This document shows positions 26,161-34,501 of a stretch of DNA of 64,000 nt, in pieces. Source of the stretch: an uncultured Mycoplasmatota bacterium (GTDB lineage: Bacteria; Bacillota_I; Bacilli_A; RF39; UBA660); the NCBI GenBank assembly GCA_900549285.1, contig URNW01000001.1:1-64000 (forward strand), written 5' to 3'. The translations under genes and the position numbers were made by a program. The notes beneath the pieces were generated by a model. The model did no database searches. It saw nothing but the letters and a program-made list of their open reading frames with translations, and had not been told where the DNA came from. How positions within the stretch are numbered: the stretch's first letter is position 1; each line of letters opens with the position of its first letter.

Positions 26161-27105
26161 ATGGCCGTTGTTTCTATGAGTTATTTATTAGAAGCAGGTG
26201 TTCATTTTGGACATCAAACAAAAAGATGGAATCCAAAGATGAAAGAATACATTTTTGGAGCAAGAGAAGATATTTATATTATCGATCTTGAGAAAACAAC
26301 AAAACTTCTTGAAGAAGCATATGTTGAAATTAAAAAAATTGCTGATAACGGAGGAACTTTCTTATTTGTTGGAACTAAAAAACAAGCACAAGAAGCTGCC
26401 AAAGAGGAAGCAGAAAGAAGTAAGTCTTACTATGTAACTGAAAGATGGTTAGGTGGTACTTTAACTAATTTTAGAACAATTAGAAGAAGAGTAAAAAGAC
26501 TAGAAGAAATTGAAAATATGGAACGTGATGGTAAATTTGAAGTTTTACCAAAGAAAGAAGTAATTGGACTTAAAAAAGAATACGAAAAATTAAATAAAAT
26601 TTTATGCGGTATTCGAGAAATGAATAAACTTCCAAATGCTTTAATTATAGTAGATCCTAAAAAAGAAATTAATGCAATCAGAGAGGCAAGAAAACTTAGA
26701 ATACCTGTATTTGGTATTGTAGATACTAATTGTGATCCTGATGATGTTGATTTTGTAATTCCAGGCAATGATGATGCAGTTAGAAGTGTTAAAGTAATTC
26801 TTGGTGTACTTAATAATGCAATTTGTGAATCACGCAATTTAGAATTAATAGATTATGTAACAGAAGAAGATAAAAAATCAACAAAAGAGATTAAAATGGA
26901 TGAATTAATTAAGGAAGAAGAAAAAAAAGTTAAAGAAACATCAGAAACTAGTGAAAATATAGAAGAAAAAGAAGAAATAACTGAAACTAGTGAAAAAAAT
27001 ATAGAAGATATGACTTTAACAGAGTTAAAAACTATCGCTAAAACACGTGGTATAAAAGGTTATAGTACCATGAAAAAAGATGAATTAATAAGTGTATTAA
27101 AATAG
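26161..27105 (+). CDS. rpsB: Ribosomal protein S2 with C-terminal Rho_N/SAP-like extension
   Basis: Residues 1 to about 235 are ordinary S2: MAVVSMSYLLEAGVHFGHQT, RWLGGTLTNF, IVDTNCDPDDVDFVIPGNDD. A Glu/Lys/Ser/Thr-rich linker (about 240-283) and a 31-residue domain (MTLTELKTIAKTRGIKGYST then MKKDELISVLK) follow, giving 314 residues against about 240-260 normally. The tail resembles the helix-extended-loop-helix Rho_N/SAP fold that binds nucleic acid, and it is repeated on L20 in this window. The start MAVV is the family start, with GGATGGTG upstream. It is followed 16 bases later by tsf. Confidence 0.95.
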   Translation: MAVVSMSYLLEAGVHFGHQTKRWNPKMKEYIFGAREDIYIIDLEKTTKLLEEAYVEIKKIADNGGTFLFVGTKKQAQEAAKEEAERSKSYYVTERWLGGTLTNFRTIRRRVKRLEEIENMERDGKFEVLPKKEVIGLKKEYEKLNKILCGIREMNKLPNALIIVDPKKEINAIREARKLRIPVFGIVDTNCDPDDVDFVIPGNDDAVRSVKVILGVLNNAICESRNLELIDYVTEEDKKSTKEIKMDELIKEEEKKVKETSETSENIEEKEEITETSEKNIEDMTLTELKTIAKTRGIKGYSTMKKDELISVLK

Positions 27106-27121
27106 CTAAGGAGGAAATGTT

Positions 27122-27994
27122 ATGGAGATTACTGCTGCAATGGTAAAAGAGCTTCGTGAAAAAACGGGAGCTGGAATGATGGATTGCAAAAAAGCTTTAA
27201 ATGAATGTAATGGAGATATTACCGCAAGTATTGATTGGTTAAGAGAAAAAGGAATAGCCAAAAGTGCTAAAAAAGAATCTCGTATTGCTGCTGAAGGTCT
27301 TGCGAATATTTACATAAAGGGAAATAAAGCTGTAATTTTAGAAGTAAATAGTGAAACAGACTTTGTAAGTAAAAATGAAGAATTTACTAGTATGATTGAT
27401 ACAATTGGGTATGCTATTTTAAACAGTAATGCCAAAAACTTAGATGAAGCATTAAAAATAAATACAGCAGAAGGAACAATTGAAGACTTAATAATAGCTA
27501 AAACAGCAAAAAGTGGTGAAAAATTATCACTTCGCCGTATTGAAGTAGTAGAAAAAAATGATGATGAAGTATTTGGCTCATATTTACACATGGGTGGTAA
27601 AATAGCAGTATTAACAGTATTAAAAGGGGCAAATGAAAGCGTTGCTAAAGACGTTGCTATGCAATCAGCAGCAATGCGCCCAAGCTATGTTTTTAAAGAA
27701 GATGTGTCTGAAGAAGTTCTTGAAAATGAAAGAAAAGTTCAAAAAGAACTTGCTATTTCTGAAGGAAAACCAGCTGATATTGCCGAAAAAATGGTAGAAG
27801 GAAGAATTAAAAAATTCTATAAAGAAATTTGTCTAGCTGAACAACCATTTATAAAAGATGGAGACATAAGTGTAAAAGATTATGTAGCCCAAAATAATGG
27901 TGAAATTAAAAAGATGATTCGTTATGAAGTAGGCGAAGGAATGGAAAAAAGAAATGAAAACTTTGCTGAAGAAGTAATGAATCAAATAAAGTAA
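27122..27994 (+). CDS. tsf: Elongation factor Ts
   Basis: The 290-residue protein has the EF-Ts signature VKELREKTGAGMMDCKKAL at the N-terminus, the second signature EVNSETDFVSKNEEF, and two dimerisation/core repeats. It regenerates EF-Tu-GTP. AAGGAGG precedes the ATG, and it shares the rpsB transcript. The canonical next gene, pyrH, is absent. Confidence 0.97.
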   Translation: MEITAAMVKELREKTGAGMMDCKKALNECNGDITASIDWLREKGIAKSAKKESRIAAEGLANIYIKGNKAVILEVNSETDFVSKNEEFTSMIDTIGYAILNSNAKNLDEALKINTAEGTIEDLIIAKTAKSGEKLSLRRIEVVEKNDDEVFGSYLHMGGKIAVLTVLKGANESVAKDVAMQSAAMRPSYVFKEDVSEEVLENERKVQKELAISEGKPADIAEKMVEGRIKKFYKEICLAEQPFIKDGDISVKDYVAQNNGEIKKMIRYEVGEGMEKRNENFAEEVMNQIK

Positions 27995-27996
27995 AG

Positions 27997-28020
27997 CTCT
28001 TTAATAAAAGAGTTTTTCTT
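27997..28020 (+). terminator. Intrinsic terminator of rpsB-tsf
   Basis: CTCTTT / AAAGAG stem, AATA loop, T-rich tail directly after tsf. Confidence 0.75.
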
Positions 28021-28105
28021 TTTCTATACATTTATTTAACAGAATAAAAGGTTTTTTCTTAATTTTATAGAATGAAGATGCTATAATAAAAGTGTGGTGA
28101 AAAAC

Positions 28106-28681
28106 ATGAAAAAAAAGATAAAAAGAATTTTACAAGGCTTATTGTTTATAGGAATTATAGTAGGATTTATTCTTATAGGGACAAAAGATTTTAATAAAGA
28201 AGTAGAAGTAGATAATGAAAAATTTGATCAAGATTATGCAAATGTAAATAAAGATAATGTTTTTAAATATGTAAATGCAGTTGAAATAGCAACCAATTTA
28301 AAAAAAAGTGCTGTTATTTTTATGGGGTATCCCCAAAACACTTGGAGTGGCTATTATGCCAATATTTTAAATGAAGCTGCAAAAGATTCAGGCATAAAAG
28401 AAATATTATACTATGATTTTTATGAAGATCGTATGAATCATAATGCAACTTACCAAAGTATTGTTCTAAATTTATCCAATTATTTAATCACATTAGATGA
28501 TGGAACTAAAGAAATATATGCTCCAACCCTAGTAATTGTAAAAGACGGTAAAGTAATAGCATTTGATAATGAAACAGCATTTGTTCGTGGGAATTTAACT
28601 CCAGAAACATATTGGAATGAGTATAAAACAGGAGCAAAATATAACTTGTTTAAATCAATGTTTAAGGAATATTTAAAATGA
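28106..28681 (+). CDS. Membrane-anchored thioredoxin-fold protein lacking the CxxC
   Basis: The 191-residue protein has an N-terminal anchor (about 8-27) and a domain that aligns with the CxxC protein at 8.3 kb: VIFMGYPQNTWSGYYANILNEA occupies the place of YIGRETCSVCKQF, and the cis-proline segment is kept (YAPTLVIVKDGKVI). With both cysteines gone it cannot be a disulfide oxidoreductase; it may be a binding or chaperone-like domain. GGTG lies seven bases before ATG 28106. It overlaps the next, related gene by four bases. Confidence 0.7.
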   Translation: MKKKIKRILQGLLFIGIIVGFILIGTKDFNKEVEVDNEKFDQDYANVNKDNVFKYVNAVEIATNLKKSAVIFMGYPQNTWSGYYANILNEAAKDSGIKEILYYDFYEDRMNHNATYQSIVLNLSNYLITLDDGTKEIYAPTLVIVKDGKVIAFDNETAFVRGNLTPETYWNEYKTGAKYNLFKSMFKEYLK

Positions 28682-29178
28682 AAAGATTCATAATTACTTG
28701 TTTATTGACGATTATTATAGGAATGTCAATATTTGTAATTTATAGTTTTTTATCAAAAGAAAAAGATCAAGATGAAAGCCAAACAGAACAAGAAAGCGTT
28801 GAAGAAAATTATGAATTTGATATTTCATATGCTAAACAAATTTCCACTGAAGAATTAGAAAATATCCTAAATAAAGAAGGAACAACTTTCATATTTATAG
28901 GAAGATCGACAGAAGATGCAACTAAAAAAGTAAGCACGATTTTAAGGAGTATAGAAAAGATAGATTCTCTAAATTTCTATTATCTAGAAAAAGACGAAAT
29001 TGATAATACTACTTTATATCAAGACTTACCTATGAACTATCCTGATATATCTAACTATATAAATTTTACACCTGTAATTTTAGCTTTTAGAAATAACCAA
29101 TTTTTAGGAGGATTACCAGGAGAGGTAAAATCAAAAAATGTAGTTAATTTTCTAAATTATATCGAATCAATCGAATAA
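28678..29178 (+). CDS. Second membrane-anchored thioredoxin-fold protein lacking the CxxC
   Basis: The 166-residue protein has an N-terminal helix (about 3-23), a Glu/Gln-rich linker and a thioredoxin-like domain (FIFIGRSTEDATKKVSTIL; cis-Pro FTPVILAFRNNQFLGG). No cysteine pair is present. It is translationally coupled to the preceding paralog (ATGA overlap). The pair sits between tsf and frr, the position often held by pyrH. Confidence 0.65.
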   Translation: MKRFIITCLLTIIIGMSIFVIYSFLSKEKDQDESQTEQESVEENYEFDISYAKQISTEELENILNKEGTTFIFIGRSTEDATKKVSTILRSIEKIDSLNFYYLEKDEIDNTTLYQDLPMNYPDISNYINFTPVILAFRNNQFLGGLPGEVKSKNVVNFLNYIESIE

Positions 29179-29255
29179 GATTTATACTTGTAAAAAAAAG
29201 AGAATTTAAGTATAATGATAGTATAAAAAATAATTTTAGGAGGAATATTAAAAAT

Positions 29256-29786
29256 ATGGACGAAACAGAATTAAAGTTCAAAAAAACAATAGAAAGCTTA
29301 GAAAGTAAGTTGTTAAATATTAGAGCAGGTAGAGCAAATCCAGCCTTGTTAAATGGAATTAATGCTAGCTATTATGGAGTACCTACTCCTATTCAATCTC
29401 TAGCAAATATAACAGTTCCAGAAGCTCGTAGTTTAATGATTAAACCATTTGATAAAGGTGCTCTAAAAGAAATAGAAAGGGCAATTAATGAAGCAAATAT
29501 TGGAATTACTCCTGTAAATAATGGAGAAATGATCATTTTAACTGTGCCTGAGCTTACAGAAGAAAAAAGAAAAGAATATGTTAAAATGGCAAAAAGTGTA
29601 TGTGAAGAAGCCAAAGTAGCTTTAAGAAATATTAGACAAGATGCTAATAATGATATAAAAAAGCAAGAATTGCCAGAAGATGAAGAAAAAGCTTTTTTAA
29701 ATGACATACAAGATAAAATAAATGAATATAATAAAAAGATAGATGAAATATTTAAAGAAAAAGAAACAGAATTAATGAGGGTTTAA
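29256..29786 (+). CDS. frr: Ribosome recycling factor
   Basis: The 176-residue protein has the RRF landmarks: LLNIRAGRANPALLNGI, YYGVPTPIQSLANITVPEAR, LMIKPFDKGALKEIERAI and the C-terminal RQDANNDIKK. It is slightly shorter than the usual 185. RRF splits post-termination ribosomes with EF-G. AGGAGG precedes the start. The AI-2E gene begins two bases after it ends. Confidence 0.97.
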   Translation: MDETELKFKKTIESLESKLLNIRAGRANPALLNGINASYYGVPTPIQSLANITVPEARSLMIKPFDKGALKEIERAINEANIGITPVNNGEMIILTVPELTEEKRKEYVKMAKSVCEEAKVALRNIRQDANNDIKKQELPEDEEKAFLNDIQDKINEYNKKIDEIFKEKETELMRV

Positions 29787-29787
29787 T

Positions 29788-30945
29788 ATGAAAAAAAATT
29801 TTAAGGAAATAGATAACAATGAAGTAAACGAAGTTGTATCATTAACTAAGAAAATCTTAAAATTATTATACATTGTTATGATAGTTGCTATTATCTTATG
29901 TGGTACAATTATTCTAAAAAACTTAAATGTTTGGAATATTCTTTTAACTTTCCTTAAAGTTTTATCTCCACTTTTTATTGGTTTTGTAATTGCTTGGCTA
30001 TTTAATCCATTGGTAAAAAAGCTTAATAAAAAAGGAATTCCAAGAATAGTTGGAAGTTTACTTGTATATGTAGTATTCTTACTATTTATATATTTCTTTT
30101 TAAGAATGTTAGTTCCAACCTTATATACTCAAATTAATGAATTAATTGCTACACTTCCATCAATCTTAGATAAATTCAGTACTTTTATAGATGATTTTGT
30201 AAATCAAATATCAATTAGTGGAATTGACCTAACTGGATTTAAAGATAATTTATTTGATGGAGTAGGAGGATATTTAATTCATTTTACCAATTCTTTACCT
30301 ACATCATTAATAGGAATATTGGGAAGTCTAGCATCTGGATTAGGAACTATCCTAATAAGTCTAGTAATTGGCTTATATATGTTATTTGATTTTGATGCTA
30401 TTACAAAGCACTTTTTAAAACTAGTTCCTAATAAAAATAAATATGAGATTGAAGTATTAATTACCGATATTGGCAAAGAAGTAAGAAAAACGATTAGTGG
30501 TACCTTATTAGTTGCTTTTATGGTATTTGTAGGAGATACAATTGGCTTTGCTATAGTAGGATTAAATGCACCACTATTGTTTGGCTTATTCTGTGGGCTA
30601 ACAGACTTAATTCCATATATTGGCCCATATATAGGTGGAGCCGCTGCGGTTATAGTAGGCTTTAGTCAGGGAACTATTACAGGAATTGCTGTTTTAATTA
30701 TATGCGTAGTGGTTCAATTACTAGAAAACTATGTTTTGCAGCCAATTGTAATGAGCAAAACAACTCATCTTCATCCTGTAACAATTATGATTGGATTATT
30801 GGTATTTGCTCACTATTTTGGTATAGTAGGTATGATCATAGCCACTCCATGCATTGCTTTATTAAAGGTAATATTTAGATTTATAGTGAAGAAATATAAC
30901 TTATTTAAAGATGATGAAGTTTTATTAAAAGAAGTACTAAAATGA
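29788..30945 (+). CDS. AI-2E family transporter
   Basis: The 385-residue protein has seven or eight membrane segments and the family's conserved blocks: PLFIGFVIAWLFNPLV, LYMLFDFD, GLTDLIPYIGPYIGG, VVQLLENYVLQPIVMSKTTHLHPV. Family members are exporters or ion/proton antiporters of diverse substrates; the AI-2 role is not general. It is co-transcribed with frr. Confidence 0.92.
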   Translation: MKKNFKEIDNNEVNEVVSLTKKILKLLYIVMIVAIILCGTIILKNLNVWNILLTFLKVLSPLFIGFVIAWLFNPLVKKLNKKGIPRIVGSLLVYVVFLLFIYFFLRMLVPTLYTQINELIATLPSILDKFSTFIDDFVNQISISGIDLTGFKDNLFDGVGGYLIHFTNSLPTSLIGILGSLASGLGTILISLVIGLYMLFDFDAITKHFLKLVPNKNKYEIEVLITDIGKEVRKTISGTLLVAFMVFVGDTIGFAIVGLNAPLLFGLFCGLTDLIPYIGPYIGGAAAVIVGFSQGTITGIAVLIICVVVQLLENYVLQPIVMSKTTHLHPVTIMIGLLVFAHYFGIVGMIIATPCIALLKVIFRFIVKKYNLFKDDEVLLKEVLK

Positions 30946-30946
30946 T

Positions 30947-31396
30947 TTAGAGTACTTCTTTTTTTAAAGTTTTACCACAAATATAATCCACAGATACATG
31001 AAACTTAGTAGCAAAAAAGCGCAAATAATCTACTTTTAAATGTTGTGGATTTTTTTCATATCTATGAATAGTAGGAATAGAAATTTTAAATTCTTTAGCT
31101 AAATCTTGTTGAGTTACTCTGTGAATTTTTCGTACATATTTAAGACTAAACTTTAAGTACTTTAAATCAAGATCAAATGGACCGAATTCACTTGTATTTT
31201 TACTTAATCCTAATAAAGTATTTAAAGAAATTTTAAAATAATTACTAATTTGATTTAATTCTTCTATTTTCATTGGACGTATATTTGCCTCATAAAGTTT
31301 ATAAGAAGACAAAGTAATATGTAATACTTGAGCCATCTCTTTTTGCGATAAATGATATTGAGATCTAATTTTGGCAATGAACATGCCATCTTGCAT
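30947..31396 (-). CDS. Tandem-HTH XRE-type regulator (copy 3), divergent from bacteriocin exporter
   Basis: The 149-residue protein has two XRE domains: about 5-60 (LSQKEMAQVLHITLSSYKLY, ending SLNTLLGL) and about 80-137 (VTQQDLAKEFKISIPTIHRY, ending SVDYICGKTL). The start is fixed by AAAGGAGG seven bases upstream. It has the same length and layout as copies 1 and 2. It is a strong candidate to control the bacteriocin operon transcribed away from it (inference). Confidence 0.87.
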   Translation of the reverse strand: MQDGMFIAKIRSQYHLSQKEMAQVLHITLSSYKLYEANIRPMKIEELNQISNYFKISLNTLLGLSKNTSEFGPFDLDLKYLKFSLKYVRKIHRVTQQDLAKEFKISIPTIHRYEKNPQHLKVDYLRFFATKFHVSVDYICGKTLKKEVL

Positions 31397-31416
31397 AATA
31401 TTCCTCCTTTCGAGTG

Positions 31417-31427
31417 GTATAGTATAC
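31417..31427. promoter_or_regulatory. Palindrome between regulator and bacteriocin operon
   Basis: GTATAGTATAC is a perfect odd palindrome 21 bases upstream of the regulator start; it contains TATACT on the minus strand, a possible -10 box. It is a candidate operator for tandem-HTH copy 3. Confidence 0.4.
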
Positions 31428-31552
31428 TTAAAAAAATTGTAAAATTTGTCGAACGGTGGAGGTGCCTTTAAAATATGAACCCATATTGCTAAAAAATAAA
31501 GGAAATCAAGAAAAAAAGGGTAATAAATAGTAGTGAAGGGAGAAAAAATTAG

Positions 31553-33607
31553 ATGCCTAAAATAGAAGTAGTAAAACAACGTGATTTAAAAGATTGTGGC
31601 GCTTGCTGTATTGAATCTATTTTAAAATTTTATGGTGGTTACGTTCCATTAGAGAAAGTAAGGGATGATACTTGTACTAATATGAATGGAACAACAGCTT
31701 TCCATATAATAAAAGCTTTATGTAACTATGGATTTGATGCTGTTGGTGTAAAGGCAGAAAGTATTTTAGATGAAAATATTTATTTACCTGCTATAGCACA
31801 CGTTCAGTTAAAAAATGGCTTGCAACATTTTGTGGTAGTATATAAAATAAACGAAAAATATATTCATTTAATGGATCCAGCAAAAGGAAAAGTAAAGATG
31901 TCAATTCAAGAATTTCTGGATATTTGGGATAATATATTGATATTAATAACACCTAGTAGCAATATATTAAACTACACAAAAGAGCTTTCCATAGTGGGCT
32001 TATTTGGAAAATTATTAATGAAGCATAAATACTTATTTTTAAAAATAATAATAACGAATATTGTCTTAATGCTTCTAACTATAATGGGAAATTTTTATTT
32101 TCAAATAAGCATATCATGTATTCAAGAAGGGCAAGAAATAAAACTTCTTAAATTTATCGTAATTTTCTTTTTTATTATACTTCTTTTTAAAGTTATCATA
32201 AACTATATAAAAACCTATTACCTCAATTATCTTAACAAAAATCTAGACACCGAACTATTTTCTTTATTTTTAGAGCACATATTCAAACTCCCTTTAAAAT
32301 TTATTCAAAATCGTACAACAGGAGAAATAGTAACAAGAATAGATGAATTAAGTGATACTAAAAACTTATTTTCGGAAATATTTTCTACATTGATTTTAAA
32401 TACGATTTTGATATTAGGTGCGATAGTAACACTATTTTTAATAAATAGTAAATTGTTTTTTCTTCTTTGTTTAGTAATTTTTATTTATTTAATAGTAGGG
32501 CTTTTATTTAGCAAAATAATCTATCACAAAGTAAAAGAAAATATAGAAGCAACAACGAATTTTAACACAACATTAATAGAAAATGTAGACATGAATTTTA
32601 GTATAAAAAATTTAAATTTAATTCGAGAATTTATATATCGAATTGAAAATAAATTGATACTAATGTTAAAGAGTAATTTTTCTTTTATTAATATTTTAAA
32701 TGTAATTGAATTAATGAAAAATTTTATTTATGAAATTGGCTTGTTTATTATTACAACTTTAGGAGTTTATTTAATTTACAAGGGAGAACTAGAACTATTA
32801 AGTTTAGTAACTTTTAATAGTGTTATTCTCTATTTATTTAATCCTGTAAAGGAGTTAGTCAATTTAGTACCAAAATATAATTATTTAAAAGCCTCTTTCA
32901 GTAAATTAAGTGAATTTTTAGCAGTAGAAATAGAAAAAGAACAAGGCGGTTTAAAACGAATAGTAGAGCCTACTATTACCGTAAAAGATTTAACTTATTC
33001 ATATGATTTATTTAATAAAATAATTAATAAAGTGAATTTTACTATAAAGAGCAAAGAAAAAGTTTTGTTAAGTGGTCCATCAGGAAGTGGTAAAAGTACC
33101 ATATGCAAACTGATTTATCGAAGTTTAGGCACTTATTCTGGAAATATAGAATTTAATAATACGAGTGAATGTGATTATAGTTTAAAAGCTATCAGAGAAA
33201 ATATCCTATATGTAGGCCAAAACGAAAAGCTTTTTACAGGAACAATTCGAGAAAATATTATATGTTTTAGAAATATTTCAGATGAAAAGTTTAAACAAGT
33301 ATGTAAAATTTGCAAATTAGAAGAAATCATAAATAAAAGGCCAAATCGGTATAATACAATTATAAATGCTTCTCTAAATAATTTAAGTGGAGGAGAAAAA
33401 CAAAGGATTATTCTAGCAAGAGCATTGCTTAAAAAAGCTAAAGTAATTATTTTAGATGAAGCATTAAGTGAAGTGAATGTTAATATGGAAAAAGAGATCT
33501 TGGATAATATTTTTAAATATTTTAATAATCATACTATAATTTATGTTACACATAAAAATGTAGAAGATAAATTTACTAAAATTATTCGCTTAGGAGAAAC
33601 ATGTTAG
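31553..33607 (+). CDS. Bacteriocin ABC exporter with N-terminal C39 leader peptidase
   Basis: The 684-residue protein joins three modules. Residues about 1-130 are a C39 peptidase with Gln, Cys (QRDLKDCGACC), His (GLQHFVVV) and Asp (MDPAKGK) in the expected places. About 160-430 holds the six-helix membrane domain, and about 455-684 the ATPase with GPSGSGKST, LSGGEKQR and VIILDEALS. Such exporters cut leaders after Gly-Gly and export the peptide. GAAGGGAG precedes the start. It overlaps the accessory gene by seven bases; three double-glycine peptides follow. Confidence 0.96.
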   Translation: MPKIEVVKQRDLKDCGACCIESILKFYGGYVPLEKVRDDTCTNMNGTTAFHIIKALCNYGFDAVGVKAESILDENIYLPAIAHVQLKNGLQHFVVVYKINEKYIHLMDPAKGKVKMSIQEFLDIWDNILILITPSSNILNYTKELSIVGLFGKLLMKHKYLFLKIIITNIVLMLLTIMGNFYFQISISCIQEGQEIKLLKFIVIFFFIILLFKVIINYIKTYYLNYLNKNLDTELFSLFLEHIFKLPLKFIQNRTTGEIVTRIDELSDTKNLFSEIFSTLILNTILILGAIVTLFLINSKLFFLLCLVIFIYLIVGLLFSKIIYHKVKENIEATTNFNTTLIENVDMNFSIKNLNLIREFIYRIENKLILMLKSNFSFINILNVIELMKNFIYEIGLFIITTLGVYLIYKGELELLSLVTFNSVILYLFNPVKELVNLVPKYNYLKASFSKLSEFLAVEIEKEQGGLKRIVEPTITVKDLTYSYDLFNKIINKVNFTIKSKEKVLLSGPSGSGKSTICKLIYRSLGTYSGNIEFNNTSECDYSLKAIRENILYVGQNEKLFTGTIRENIICFRNISDEKFKQVCKICKLEEIINKRPNRYNTIINASLNNLSGGEKQRIILARALLKKAKVIILDEALSEVNVNMEKEILDNIFKYFNNHTIIYVTHKNVEDKFTKIIRLGETC

Positions 33608-34011
33608 ATATTTTTAATAATAAAGTTGCTTTCTTGAAAATAAAGCCTAGAATAGGATTTTTAGTAGTAATCTTAATGCTAATTGCTTTATTGTTTTTAC
33701 TAATTTTCATGTATAAAGTAAAAGTCTATGATCACTATCAAACCAAAGGAGTGGCTAATTGTACAGATACTTGTACAATTACTACTGCTATACCAACCAA
33801 TTTAAATTTTGCTTTACTTGCAATCAATAATAGAACATCAACATATGAAATCATCAAAAAAGAGTTAAAAGTAGATAACAAAAGCTATGAAACATACTAT
33901 GAAATAGTTTTATCTGTATCTAATGACTTTCATAATAATGAAGTAGTTAATTTAAATTTCTATTATAATAAACAAAGAATAATAACTAAAATAAAAAATA
34001 AAATGTTTTAA
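33601..34011 (+). CDS. Miniature accessory protein of the bacteriocin exporter
   Basis: The 136-residue protein has a cytoplasmic N-terminus, one membrane helix (about 20-38) and an outside domain of about 95 residues (VKVYDHYQTKGVANC, TIPTN-like turn, YYEIVLSVSNDF). Position and topology match HlyD/LcnD accessory proteins, but those have about 450 residues; the coiled-coil hairpin and most of the barrel would be missing. Alternatively it is an unrelated membrane protein, such as an immunity factor. It overlaps the exporter gene. Confidence 0.6.
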   Translation: MLDIFNNKVAFLKIKPRIGFLVVILMLIALLFLLIFMYKVKVYDHYQTKGVANCTDTCTITTAIPTNLNFALLAINNRTSTYEIIKKELKVDNKSYETYYEIVLSVSNDFHNNEVVNLNFYYNKQRIITKIKNKMF

Positions 34012-34025
34012 AAAAGGAGGAACTT

Positions 34026-34157
34026 ATGAAAAGAATGGAAAATAAAGAATTAATAAATTGTAGTGGAGGAGGACTTTTTAGTGTTGTTGCCAATTTAATA
34101 TCTAGTGTGATTTCATTAGTAAAAGCTATTTGTTCCTTGAAGAATTTAAGAGGCTAA
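34026..34157 (+). CDS. Double-glycine bacteriocin precursor 1
   Basis: The 43-codon gene is preceded by AAAAAAGGAGG. A 15-residue leader MKRMENKELINCSGG has Glu at -8, Leu at -7 and Gly-Gly at -2/-1. The 28-residue core begins GLFSVVANLISSVISLVKA and ends CSLKNLRG: hydrophobic, cationic and amphipathic, with one cysteine. It is the first of three such genes directly after the C39 exporter. Confidence 0.85.
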   Translation: MKRMENKELINCSGGGLFSVVANLISSVISLVKAICSLKNLRG

Positions 34158-34158
34158 A

Positions 34159-34296
34159 ATGAAATATTTAAAAGAGAACGAATTAAACAATATAAACGGC
34201 GGTATTTCGGCAATAGGAATACTAGGAGGAATAGCGATTGCTATAACTTTCATAGCATCAGTAGTATATGGATATTTTAATCCAAAGGAGAGCTAA
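34159..34296 (+). CDS. Double-glycine bacteriocin precursor 2
   Basis: The 45-codon gene begins one base after precursor 1 ends. Leader MKYLKENELNNINGG has Leu -12, Glu -8, Leu -7, Ile -4 and Gly-Gly. The 30-residue core (ISAIGILGGIAIAITFIASV, then VYGYFNPKES) is highly hydrophobic and contains a GxxxG motif (GILGG), as in class IIb two-peptide bacteriocins. Confidence 0.87.
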   Translation: MKYLKENELNNINGGISAIGILGGIAIAITFIASVVYGYFNPKES

Positions 34297-34297
34297 C

Positions 34298-34441
34298 ATG
34301 AAAATAAATGATCACGAATTAATTAAAATTTATGGTGGAGCCATTAATGGAACATTAATAAATGCGTTTGCGAGATTATTAGATTTGGCAATTGAAATAG
34401 GAAAAATGATTGGCTATTCCCTTCAACGTTTAATAAAATAA
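34298..34441 (+). CDS. Double-glycine bacteriocin precursor 3
   Basis: The 47-codon gene begins one base after precursor 2 ends and follows GGAG. Leader MKINDHELIKIYGG has Ile -12, Glu -8, Leu -7, Ile -4 and Gly-Gly. The 33-residue core (AINGTLINAFARLLDLAIEI, then GKMIGYSLQRLIK) is amphipathic and cationic with a GxxxG motif (GKMIG). It may pair with precursor 2. Confidence 0.87.
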   Translation: MKINDHELIKIYGGAINGTLINAFARLLDLAIEIGKMIGYSLQRLIK

Positions 34442-34478
34442 TCAAAAAAGGGTTTTTATTAAAACTCTTTTTTGATAT
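34441..34478 (+). terminator. Intrinsic terminator of the bacteriocin operon
   Basis: A 16-bp stem ATCAAAAAAGGGTTTT / AAAACTCTTTTTTGAT (one G-T wobble) with TATT loop starts at the last base of precursor 3. Confidence 0.85.
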
Positions 34479-34501
34479 AATAAATTATATGGTGATTATA
34501 C

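Noticed and set aside
34026..34441. Lantibiotic or lasso peptide interpretation of the three small genes
   Set aside because: No LanB/LanC/LanM, radical SAM or lasso cyclase gene is nearby; the double-glycine leaders and C39 exporter fit unmodified class II bacteriocins.
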